NCBI GenBank assembly: GCA_937923265.1
Contig: CALAJY010000032.1
Coordinates: 5,085 to 69,084, forward strand
DNA from: an uncultured Tissierellia bacterium
Lineage (GTDB): Bacteria > Bacillota > Clostridia > Tissierellales > Peptoniphilaceae
DNA length: 64,000 nt
Direction: 5' to 3'
In this document: one piece after another, positions 1 to 7,493 of the stretch
How the letters are laid out: the number at the start of each line of letters is the position of its first letter
Position numbering within the stretch: the stretch's first letter is position 1
Translations under genes and position numbers: made by a program
The notes under the pieces: generated by a model
What the model was told of the DNA's origin: nothing
Database searches by the model: none
The model's input: the letters and a program-made list of their open reading frames with translations, nothing else

Positions 1-156
1 GCGCCGGGTCAGGTTTCCCGTGCCGCAGCCCAGCTCCAAGAGCCTTCCTCCAAGTGCACCCGCCTCCTCCAGGCGGGCCCGCAGCCGATTCTCATAAAGG
101 TCGTAATCGGTATCCGCCATCAGCCGGTCATAGATCTGTGCAAATTCCTTATACAT
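1..156 (-). CDS. class I SAM-dependent methyltransferase, N-terminal part (runs off window)
   Basis: Only the first 52 codons are present; the gene continues beyond base 1. The reading frame starts MYKEFAQIYDRLM at the ATG at 156-154 and contains the glycine-rich SAM-binding motif I, LLELGCGTGNLTR, at about residues 39-51. The N-terminal 'F..IYD.LM' pattern is typical of the small YqeM/UbiE-like methyltransferases of Firmicutes, but the substrate cannot be told from this piece. The start overlaps the last 8 bases of valS, so the two genes are probably co-transcribed and translationally coupled. Confidence 0.8.
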   Translation of the reverse strand, partial: MYKEFAQIYDRLMADTDYDLYENRLRARLEEAGALGGRLLELGCGTGNLTRR

Positions 157-2794
157 TCTTTTTTGCTTCCGTTATGGCCAGCTCCAGCTCCCGGAGGCGC
201 TTCCGATGCTTCTCCAGTTTCTCCTTTTCCTTCTCCACGACCGCCGCGGGGGCTTTGTTGACAAAGCCCGGATTTTGGAGCTTCTTTTCCGCCCGCTGAA
301 TCTCTCCCAGGGCGTTTTCTTTTTCCTTCTCCAGCTTTCGCACCTCTTCCGCATAATCCACCAGGCCCTTCAGAGGAAGATAGATCTTCATCGAATCCTG
401 GACCAGCACGGCGGCATTGTCCAGCAGAGGATCCCGATCGAGCACCTGAATCTCCGAGGCGGAGGCCAGGGAAATAAATTTATCCGACAGCTCTTTCAGC
501 GTTTGACGAATCGTCTCCGAGGGCGAATAGAAGACCAGGGGACTCTTTCGAGAGGGGGCGATGTTTCGGTTGGCTCTCTCGTTTCGGATCGCCGTGATTG
601 CCTTCAGCACCAGGTCCACCGCCTCCCGGTCACAATCGAAGGCTTCTCCCTCTTCCGCCCGGGGATAGGGGGCATGAATCAGCTTACCTTTCGTGAAGGG
701 CAGGGTCTGCCAAATCTCTTCCGTGATAAAAGGCATAAAGGGGTGGAGGAGACGGATAATCTCCGAAAGGGTCTTGGCCAGGACCGCCTGCGCGACCTTC
801 TTCTTCTCCAAGTCCTCCCCATAGAGTCTTGCCTTGACCAGCTCCACATACCAGTCACAGTAGCGGTTCCAAACAAAATCATACAAGGCTTCCGCCGCCA
901 GACCGATCTCAAAGTGGTCCAGGTTTCGGTCCACGGTTTCCTCCAAGTGCTGCAGGCAGGAAAGCACCCACCGGTCTTCCGGCTCCAGACGGTCCTTCGA
1001 AAATTGCGGCCGGGTATCCTCTTCCAGGTTCATCAGAACAAAGCGGGTTGCGTTCCAAATTTTGTTGCAAAAGTTTCGACTCGCTTTCACCCGCTCTTCG
1101 GAATAGCGGGTGTCATTGCCCGGGGAATTCCCGGTGATTAAGGTAAAGCGCAAAGCATCCGCTCCGTATTGGTCGATCACCTCCAGGGGATCGATGCCAT
1201 TTCCTAACGACTTGCTCATCTTCCGCCCCTGCTCGTCCCGAACCAGACCGTTAAAATACACGTGGCGGAAGGGCACTTCCTTGGTGTGATGGAGGGAGCT
1301 GAAGATCATGCGGAAGACCCAGAAGAAGATGATGTCATAGCCGGTGATCAGGGTATCGGTGGGGAAAAACTTTCTGAAATCCGACGTTTCCTCGGGCCAC
1401 CCCAAGGTGGAAAAGGGCCACAAGGCCGAGGAGAACCAGGTGTCCAGGGTATCGGGATCCCGGTCCAAATGGTCTTTCCCGCAGTGGGGACAGGTGGTCG
1501 GGGTCTCTTCCGCAACAATGATTTCTCCACAGTCCCGACAATACCAGACGGGGATGCGATGGCCCCACCAGAGTTGCCGGGAGATCGTCCAATCATGGAT
1601 GTTGTCCAGCCAATGGTAATAGATCTTATCAAAGCGGGAGGGTATCAGCTGCACCTTGCCCTCCTCCACGGCCTTCTTGGCAGGCCGGGTCATCTTTTCC
1701 ATCGCCACAAACCACTGCTTCGAGAGCAGGGGCTCGATCACCGTGTGACAGCGCTCACAGTGTCCCACGGCGTGGGCATGATCCTCGGTCTTGACGAGAA
1801 AGCCCTGATGCTCCAAGTCCTCCAGCATCTTCTTTCGTGCCTCATAGCGGTCCAGACCAGAATAGGGCGCATAGCCCGGGCAGATTGCTCCCTTCTCGTC
1901 GATGACCAGGCATTGGCCAAGTTGGTGGCGTTCTCCCACCAAAAAGTCATTGGGGTCATGGCTGGGGGTAATCTTGACACAGCCCGTTCCAAATTCGGGA
2001 TCCACATAGGAATCGGCAACCACGGGAATCTCGCGACCCACCAAGGGAAGGCGAAGCGTCTTTCCGACCAAGTCCCGGTAGCGATCATCCTCGGGGTTTA
2101 CAGCGACCGCCAAATCCCCCAGGAGGGTTTCCGGTCGGGTGGTGGCAATGGTCACAAAGCGGTCCTCTTCCCCGATGACCGGGTAGCGAAGATACCAGAG
2201 GTGACCATTCTCATCGACATGCTCCACCTCCGCATCCGAGATCGCCGTGCCACAGTGGGGGCACCAGTTTACAATCCGGTCTCCCCGATAGATGAGCCCC
2301 TGATCATAGAGATTTTTAAAGACCCGGTTCACCGCCTTCGAAGAGCCCTCATCGAGGGTGAATCGCTCCCGAGACCAATCGCAGGAGACACCCAGCTTCC
2401 GCAGCTGGCGCTTGATGTTCCCCCCGTATTCCCGTGTCCACTTCCAGGCCTCTTCCAAGAAAGCCTCTCTGCCCAGGTCCTCCTTGGTCTTTCCTTCTTT
2501 TCGCAGTTTTTCAACGACCTTGGCCTCGGTGGAAATCGAGGCATGGTCGGTTCCGGGCACCCACAAGGCCTCAAAGCCCTTCATCCGCTTCCAGCGAATC
2601 AGAATATCCTGCAGGGTGTTGTTCATCGCATGGCCCATGTGCAGATTTCCGGTCACATTGGGAGGGGGCATGGTGATCGTGTAGGCAGGCTTCTCGCTGG
2701 TAACGTCGGCGATAAAGTCGCCGTCTTCCTCCCAGGACGTATAGATTCGATCCTCAAACTCCTTGGGATCATAGGTTTTTGACAGGTTCTTCAT
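149..2794 (-). CDS. valS: valine--tRNA ligase
   Basis: Class Ia aminoacyl-tRNA synthetase charging tRNA-Val in the cytoplasm; 881 residues is the normal length. The HIGH motif is HMGH at residues 52-55 after the PPPNVTGNL stretch, and the KMSKS signature (GRKMSKSLGN) is near residue 525. Between them lies the CP1 editing insertion, with TTRPETLLGD and a GTGCVKITPSHDPNDF segment, plus zinc-type Cys pairs (CPHCG, CERCH, CRDCG...CPHCG). The C terminus has the anticodon-binding domain followed by the coiled-coil tRNA arm (VDYAEEVRKLEKEKENALGE onward). The upstream region is only about 110 nt and shows no T-box antiterminator, unlike many Firmicute synthetase genes. Confidence 0.98.
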   Translation of the reverse strand: MKNLSKTYDPKEFEDRIYTSWEEDGDFIADVTSEKPAYTITMPPPNVTGNLHMGHAMNNTLQDILIRWKRMKGFEALWVPGTDHASISTEAKVVEKLRKEGKTKEDLGREAFLEEAWKWTREYGGNIKRQLRKLGVSCDWSRERFTLDEGSSKAVNRVFKNLYDQGLIYRGDRIVNWCPHCGTAISDAEVEHVDENGHLWYLRYPVIGEEDRFVTIATTRPETLLGDLAVAVNPEDDRYRDLVGKTLRLPLVGREIPVVADSYVDPEFGTGCVKITPSHDPNDFLVGERHQLGQCLVIDEKGAICPGYAPYSGLDRYEARKKMLEDLEHQGFLVKTEDHAHAVGHCERCHTVIEPLLSKQWFVAMEKMTRPAKKAVEEGKVQLIPSRFDKIYYHWLDNIHDWTISRQLWWGHRIPVWYCRDCGEIIVAEETPTTCPHCGKDHLDRDPDTLDTWFSSALWPFSTLGWPEETSDFRKFFPTDTLITGYDIIFFWVFRMIFSSLHHTKEVPFRHVYFNGLVRDEQGRKMSKSLGNGIDPLEVIDQYGADALRFTLITGNSPGNDTRYSEERVKASRNFCNKIWNATRFVLMNLEEDTRPQFSKDRLEPEDRWVLSCLQHLEETVDRNLDHFEIGLAAEALYDFVWNRYCDWYVELVKARLYGEDLEKKKVAQAVLAKTLSEIIRLLHPFMPFITEEIWQTLPFTKGKLIHAPYPRAEEGEAFDCDREAVDLVLKAITAIRNERANRNIAPSRKSPLVFYSPSETIRQTLKELSDKFISLASASEIQVLDRDPLLDNAAVLVQDSMKIYLPLKGLVDYAEEVRKLEKEKENALGEIQRAEKKLQNPGFVNKAPAAVVEKEKEKLEKHRKRLRELELAITEAKKNV

Positions 2795-2888
2795 TCTTTC
2801 CTCTTTTCAATCTTCAAGCCGAACGAGCAAGTGTTTTCCGAAAAACAGCAGAATTCCCCTCGGTTACGGGCTTGACCTTCTCTATGAA

Positions 2889-2916
2889 ATAATAACTGTC
2901 TCCGTTACAGAGACAG
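2889..2916 (-). terminator. weak hairpin after the small membrane protein gene
   Basis: CTGTCTC (2896-2902) pairs with GAGACAG (2910-2916); on the minus strand it is followed by TTATTATTT. The stop codon of the 2905-3048 gene sits in the loop. The stem is short and the U-run interrupted, so termination would be partial and some transcripts may continue into valS. Confidence 0.4.
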
Positions 2917-3048
2917 GCTTTGAATAAACATGAGCACAAAACTTAATACCATAAGTATGGAAAGAAAAATCGCGACCCCACGGGCGAGCTTCACCCGACC
3001 GCTGGTGCCCTTCTTCTTGCCAGAATCTTCTTGGTGGAAATTCGACAT
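2905..3048 (-). CDS. small single-pass membrane protein, function unknown
   Basis: A 47-residue reading frame. It starts MSNFHQEDSGKKKG, has a Lys/Arg-rich segment (residues 11-23) and then one hydrophobic helix, about residues 25-47 (VAIFLSILMVLSFVLMFIQS). The ATG at 3048 has a near-perfect Shine-Dalgarno sequence, AAGGAGG, five bases upstream, which is the main evidence that it is a real gene. Positive charges before the helix predict an N-in orientation. It resembles in shape the tiny DUF4044-like membrane proteins of Firmicutes, but I do not recognise a specific family. It lies upstream of valS in the same direction, with its own extended -10 promoter. Confidence 0.7.
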   Translation of the reverse strand: MSNFHQEDSGKKKGTSGRVKLARGVAIFLSILMVLSFVLMFIQSLSL

Positions 3049-3075
3049 GATGACCTCCTTTATGGTTTCTCTATT

Positions 3076-3084
3076 ATTTTACCA
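3076..3084 (-). promoter_or_regulatory. extended -10 promoter for the small membrane protein gene
   Basis: On the minus strand the sequence TGGTAAAAT gives a TGn extension joined to a TAAAAT -10 element, about 30 bases before the start codon at 3048. No good -35 element is seen at 17 bases, which is usual for extended -10 promoters. Confidence 0.45.
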
Positions 3085-3230
3085 TAATCCCCGCGGAGAC
3101 TGCCCGGGAAAACGTCCGATCAGGCATGGAAATTCATTTCCGGCTATGATAGAATGAAGTGTACGTAATGGCGTTTCTTCATTACTTTCTCTACGAGCGT
3201 TTTCCTAATAGAGATGAGAGAGGGCGAGCG

Positions 3231-4055
3231 ATGGCAGAAGGATCAATCTACATATTTTCCGATATGGGCACAAAGAACCTGCTCTCGATGATTGAGAATG
3301 GCTTGACCATCGTCGGCAGCGGAAGAAAGATTCGCTCCTGCACCCAGGTGGAGGACAGCCTGGGCCTCACGCAAAGCCTCCGACAGATTGACTGTCGAGA
3401 GCATTCTCCCCTCATTCTCTATCACTTCTGGAACAAGGAGTTAACGCATCTGCTGCTTGAATTTTGTAATCATCACCGTTTTTCCTGTTTTAATCCGATT
3501 CTCCCCCTAAAGAATGCCCTGGAAAAGGCTTCGGAGCCTTTCTCGCCTCCCTTACCAATGTCTCTTCTCGAAGAGGAAAAAAAATCTTCCTTTCCCGAAC
3601 GAGAAGAACGTTTTCAGGCGATCGAGTTTGCCAGACGCTTCGATGATGGGAAGGACCCTTCGGGAATTTTACAGGCGGATGTTTGCATCATCGGAATCTC
3701 CCGGACCCAAAAAACCCCGCTTTCGATGATTCTGGCAAACCGGAATTATCGGGTGGTCAATGTGCCCCTGGTGCCGGAAATGCAGTTGCCAAACCAACTC
3801 TTTCAAATCCATCCCGCCCGAATCTTTGGCTTAACGGTGGCCTGCGATTCCCTGGTGAAGATGCGGAAAGAAAGACTCAAGGCCTTGGGCCTCTCCGAAA
3901 CTTCCAAATACGCTTCCCAAGAGCGTATCCTTGAGGAACTCAGCTACGCAAGAGAAGTGATGAAAAAAATCGGCTGCCCGATTATTGATGTCTCTCATCG
4001 AGCCGTGGAAGAAACCGCGGAAATTATCCTGCAGATGTTAAAGGAAAAATTCTAG
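3231..4055 (+). CDS. yqfL: pyruvate, phosphate dikinase regulatory protein (PDRP, DUF299 family)
   Basis: Bifunctional ADP-dependent kinase and Pi-dependent pyrophosphorylase that switches PPDK off and on by phosphorylating an active-site threonine. The diagnostic P-loop [11 protein letters not shown] lies at about residues 160-170, preceded by [21 protein letters not shown], and the C terminus ends in the family pattern [18 protein letters not shown] use the ATG at 3231 ([11 protein letters not shown]), giving 274 residues, the family length; an in-frame ATG at 3159 would add 24 residues with no family resemblance. The N-terminal domain is divergent: the usual SDS-GET signature reads SDMGTKN. 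It sits 59 bases upstream of ppdK in the same direction, which fits its role. Confidence 0.93.
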   Translation: MAEGSIYIFSDMGTKNLLSMIENGLTIVGSGRKIRSCTQVEDSLGLTQSLRQIDCREHSPLILYHFWNKELTHLLLEFCNHHRFSCFNPILPLKNALEKASEPFSPPLPMSLLEEEKKSSFPEREERFQAIEFARRFDDGKDPSGILQADVCIIGISRTQKTPLSMILANRNYRVVNVPLVPEMQLPNQLFQIHPARIFGLTVACDSLVKMRKERLKALGLSETSKYASQERILEELSYAREVMKKIGCPIIDVSHRAVEETAEIILQMLKEKF

Positions 4056-4114
4056 CGCTCCCATCCCCGATAGATATCAACAATCCATGTCCCATCTAAG
4101 AAAGGAGCAATTTC

Positions 4115-6742
4115 ATGGGAAAAAAGTATGTATATAACTTTGATGAAGGGAACAAGGACCAACGGGCCCTGCTTGGTGGCAAGGGTGCGAACCTGGCAGA
4201 GATGACCAATTTAGGGATTCGCGTTCCTTATGGCTTTATCGTAACCACGGAAGCATGTACGAAATTTCAAGAAGAAGGGAAACTCTGGGAAGCGCTTAAG
4301 GAGGAGATTCGTCAGCACCTTGCTCATGTGGAGGAACACATTGGCAAGAAGTTCGGAAACGAAGACAATCCCCTGCTCTTCTCGGTCCGGTCCGGAGCTC
4401 CCATCTCCATGCCCGGTATGATGGATACCATTCTGAATCTGGGCCTCAACGACAAGTCGGTGAAGGCCGTTGCCGACCACTCCGGCAATCCCCGCTGGGC
4501 CTACGATTCCTACCGCCGCTTTATCCAGATGTTCGCCGATGTCGCCATGGGCTTGGACAAGGATAAATTTGAAGAGATTCTCACCGCCCAAAGAGAAAAA
4601 GCGGGCGTGGAGCAGGACAACGAATTGAGCGCGGAGGACCTCATGGAAATCTGCGAAAAGTACAAGGTTCTCTACAAGGAGCTGAAGGGAGAAGACTTCC
4701 CCCAAGATCCCAAGGTGCAGCTGGATCAAGCCATCACGGCCGTCTTCAAAAGCTGGAACAACGAGAGAGCCATTCTCTACCGCAAGATGAATGAGATTTC
4801 CGACAGCCTGGGAACGGCGGTCAACGTGCAGCAGATGGTCTTCGGAAACATGAGCGATACCTCCGGGACCGGAGTTGCCTTCACGCGGAACCCCGCAACG
4901 GGAGAAAATGCCATCTTCGGAGAATACCTCATCAATGCCCAGGGAGAGGATGTCGTTGCCGGCATTCGTACGCCCCAGCCCATCCACCGCTTGGAGCAGG
5001 ATCTTCCCGAGGTCTACAAGGAGTTCATCAAAACCTCCCACCTCTTGGAAGACCATTACGCCGACATGCAGGACATGGAGTTCACGATCCAAGACGGTCA
5101 GCTCTTCCTCCTGCAGACAAGAAATGGAAAGAGAACGACCCAGGCAGCGTTAAAGGTTGCTGTGGACATGGTCAATGAAGGAAAAATCACCAAGGAAGAG
5201 GCCATCTGCCGCATCGAGCCCAAGTCCCTAAACCAGCTCCTCCATCCCACCTTCCCCCAGGAAGTTCTGATGAAGACGGAGGTGTTCTCCCAGGGGCTGG
5301 CGGCTTCTCCCGGAGCCGCTACCGGTAAGATTGCCTTCAGCGCCGAGGAAGCTCATGACCGGAATGAAAACGGAGAGGCCATCATCCTCGTGAGAAATGA
5401 GACGTCTCCCGAGGACTTAAAGGGAATGGCTTCCGCCGATGGCATCCTCACCGCCCGTGGCGGTATGACCTCCCATGCCGCCGTCGTTGCCCGCGGAATG
5501 GGCAAGTGCTGCATCACGGGAGCACACAAGCTGAAGATCGATGCCAAGAAGAAGACCCTGACCGTGGACGATACCACCCTGTCCTGCGACGACACCATCT
5601 CGATCGATGGCTCCACCGGCAACATCTACGTCGGTGAACTGGAAAAGGTCGCCCCCCAGCTGACGGGAGACTTCGCCACCTTTATGGGTTGGGTGAATGA
5701 AATCAAGAGAATGGCCGTTCGCACCAATGCGGATACCCCCCATGATGCGCAGCAGGCGGTGGACTTCGGAGCCGAGGGCATCGGTCTCTGCCGCACCGAG
5801 CACATGTTCTTCGGCGGCGACCGCATCAAGGCCGTTCGTGAGATGATCCTGTCCGAGACCAAGGAGCAGCGGGAAAAGGCCCTGGCCAAGATTCGTCCCA
5901 TGCAGGAAGAGGACTTCTACCAGATGTTCAAGATCATGGGAGAGCGTCCCATGACCATCCGTCTTCTGGATCCGCCCCTGCATGAGTTCGTTCCCAAGGA
6001 GGACAAGGACATCGAGTGGTTGGCCAATGATATGGGTCTGAGTGTGGACCATGTCAAGGAAACCATTCAGGGTCTTCTGGAAGTGAACCCCATGTTGGGT
6101 CACCGGGGACTTCGTCTGGCGGTCACCTTCCCCGAGATCTACCGGATGCAGGCGAGAGCCATCATCACTGCCGCCCTGCGGGCCAAGGAGGAAGGAATCG
6201 ATAGCTTAGTTCCGGAAATCATGATCCCCCTGTCGGGCGACGCCAAAGAACTCAAGTATGTGATGGACGAGGTAAGGGATGAGATCAACAAGGTCTTTGA
6301 AGAGAGCGGAAAGAAGGTCGATTACCTCCTGGGCACGATGATCGAGGTTCCCCGTGCGACCCTGGTTGCCGATGAGATTGCAGAGATTGCCGATTTCTTC
6401 TCCTTCGGTACCAATGACCTCACTCAGATGACCTTCGGCTTCTCACGCGATGATGCCGGCACCTTCCTCCATGAATACATCGAGAAAGGCATCTTCGAGA
6501 AGGATCCCTTCGTCAGCCTGGACCAGCACGGTGTTGGCAAGCTTGTCGAAAGAGCCGTGAAACTGGGACGCGAGACGAATCCGAAGATTCACTTGGGCAT
6601 CTGTGGCGAACACGGCGGCGATCCGGCCACCGTGAAATACCTCAACAAGGTGGGTCTGGACTACGTCTCCTGCTCCCCCTTCCGGGTGCCCATTGCAAGA
6701 CTGGCGGCAGCGCAAGCCGTGGTGGAACAGAAGGCAGAATAA
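4115..6742 (+). CDS. ppdK: pyruvate, phosphate dikinase
   Basis: Interconverts pyruvate + ATP + Pi and phosphoenolpyruvate + AMP + PPi; in anaerobes it often works in the glycolytic direction. At 875 residues it matches the bacterial enzyme. The N-terminal ATP-grasp domain begins KYVYNFDEGNKDQRALLGGKGANLAEM. The swivelling phosphohistidine is H454 in the motif GGMTSHAAVVARGMGKCC, with the regulatory Thr two residues earlier. The C-terminal TIM-barrel PEP/pyruvate domain ends with the catalytic cysteine C830 in GICGEHGGDP and SFGTNDLTQMTFGFSRDD upstream of it. The start codon has AGGAG eight bases upstream. It follows the PDRP gene, and a bidirectional terminator closes the unit. Confidence 0.98.
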   Translation: MGKKYVYNFDEGNKDQRALLGGKGANLAEMTNLGIRVPYGFIVTTEACTKFQEEGKLWEALKEEIRQHLAHVEEHIGKKFGNEDNPLLFSVRSGAPISMPGMMDTILNLGLNDKSVKAVADHSGNPRWAYDSYRRFIQMFADVAMGLDKDKFEEILTAQREKAGVEQDNELSAEDLMEICEKYKVLYKELKGEDFPQDPKVQLDQAITAVFKSWNNERAILYRKMNEISDSLGTAVNVQQMVFGNMSDTSGTGVAFTRNPATGENAIFGEYLINAQGEDVVAGIRTPQPIHRLEQDLPEVYKEFIKTSHLLEDHYADMQDMEFTIQDGQLFLLQTRNGKRTTQAALKVAVDMVNEGKITKEEAICRIEPKSLNQLLHPTFPQEVLMKTEVFSQGLAASPGAATGKIAFSAEEAHDRNENGEAIILVRNETSPEDLKGMASADGILTARGGMTSHAAVVARGMGKCCITGAHKLKIDAKKKTLTVDDTTLSCDDTISIDGSTGNIYVGELEKVAPQLTGDFATFMGWVNEIKRMAVRTNADTPHDAQQAVDFGAEGIGLCRTEHMFFGGDRIKAVREMILSETKEQREKALAKIRPMQEEDFYQMFKIMGERPMTIRLLDPPLHEFVPKEDKDIEWLANDMGLSVDHVKETIQGLLEVNPMLGHRGLRLAVTFPEIYRMQARAIITAALRAKEEGIDSLVPEIMIPLSGDAKELKYVMDEVRDEINKVFEESGKKVDYLLGTMIEVPRATLVADEIAEIADFFSFGTNDLTQMTFGFSRDDAGTFLHEYIEKGIFEKDPFVSLDQHGVGKLVERAVKLGRETNPKIHLGICGEHGGDPATVKYLNKVGLDYVSCSPFRVPIARLAAAQAVVEQKAE

Positions 6743-6759
6743 GATCTCTGCTTGAACAT

Positions 6760-7263
6760 TTATAACGTAAAAAAGAGATGGGCCGTTCGGTCCATCTCTT
6801 TTTTGCATAAAAAATCAAAAGCAACAGACATCATGGAGGCAGATCCCATGAAATCTACTGGTTTATGCGACTTTGTTGGAGCATTTGGACATATTTGCGT
6901 TGAAATAACTACATCACCGTTTAAAATATCGCCTCTAGCTTTCATTGCAATTAATTTAGATGCGACTGCTAAAGCTGATAGTGCACCATCTCCATCAGAT
7001 ACAAAGCCAATTCTTCTTGGCCTAGCTCCAATACCACCTAATCTGCCAAGAATTCCTAAGGTTTTAGCATTTCCCCCATTTATTTTCCCATTCTTTCCTG
7101 AAATCGTTATTCTAATAAAATCAACTTTGTTATTCGAAGTTTCAATGGATTGAACTTCAATATCAGCTGGTCCAAGTTGATTCAGATATTGTTTAATACA
7201 TTCACCAGTAACATCTTTTTGATCTAATAACTCATATACTTCTAACACATATTTTAAAATCAA
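6760..7263 (-). pseudogene. truncated DUF1177-family gene
   Basis: The first ~145 residues read as a DUF1177 protein: LDQKDVTGECIKQYL, IRITISGKNGKINGG, LGILGRLGGIGARPRRIGFVSDGDGA and STQICPNAPTKSHKPVDFMGS. Family members as I know them are about 300 residues and continue well past this point, including the conserved THICPNAPT-type motif and a long C-terminal half. Here the similarity stops near base 6830 and the frame ends in residues encoded by the ppdK terminator (KKEMDRTAHLFF). The start is probably TTG at 7263 with GGAGG six bases upstream. The gene is far more AT-rich than its neighbours, suggesting acquired DNA that has lost its 3' half. A functional short product cannot be excluded. 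Confidence 0.7.
6769..6804. terminator. bidirectional rho-independent terminator after ppdK
   Basis: An 11-bp stem, AGAGATGGGCC (6774-6784) with GGTCCATCTCT (6789-6799), closes a GTTC tetraloop. A run of six T follows on the plus strand and six A precede it, so it can work both ways. The minus-strand DUF1177 remnant runs through it. Confidence 0.9.
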
Positions 7264-7440
7264 TTATTACCTCCAAATAATTTAAGTATCTTCTAATTAG
7301 TTATGATTATACAAAAAATATTTTTGTCTTCAATAAATATTTTCATGAATTATTCAAGATTTTATTATGTATTATCATAGTAGCAGAAAAATTATTTATA
7401 TTAAAAACACTAGTATTCTTCTTATTTATATTTGCTAAAT
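7264..7440. other. strongly AT-rich spacer upstream of the DUF1177 remnant
   Basis: No gene is seen. One line of the sequence, 7321-7380, has only 10 G or C in 60 bases, while flanking genes are about half or more GC. It presumably carries the promoter of the DUF1177 fragment and marks the second edge of an acquired islet that begins near 6825. Confidence 0.6.
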
Positions 7441-7468
7441 AAAAAAAGCCGCCGGAAAACCGGCGGTT
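7441..7468 (-). terminator. rho-independent terminator of the feo operon
   Basis: CCGCCGG (7449-7455) pairs with CCGGCGG (7460-7466) around an AAAA loop; on the minus strand it is followed by seven T. It lies 26 bases after the feoB stop codon. Confidence 0.9.
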
Positions 7469-7493
7469 TTTTTCATCAACTTATCCAGTGCAA

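Noticed and set aside
1262..2782. Long open frame of 506 codons on the plus strand opposite valS
   Set aside because: It is the antisense shadow of a GC-rich valS; no family resemblance, no ribosome binding site, and valS on the other strand is certain.
2795..2904. Possible T-box or other amino-acid riboswitch before valS, trpS or the asparagine synthetase gene
   Set aside because: The leaders are too short and lack the T-box sequence and antiterminator helices.
3159..3230. Upstream ATG that would extend the PDRP gene by 24 residues
   Set aside because: The extra residues ([15 protein letters not shown]...) do not match the family and the ATG at 3231 gives the standard N terminus.
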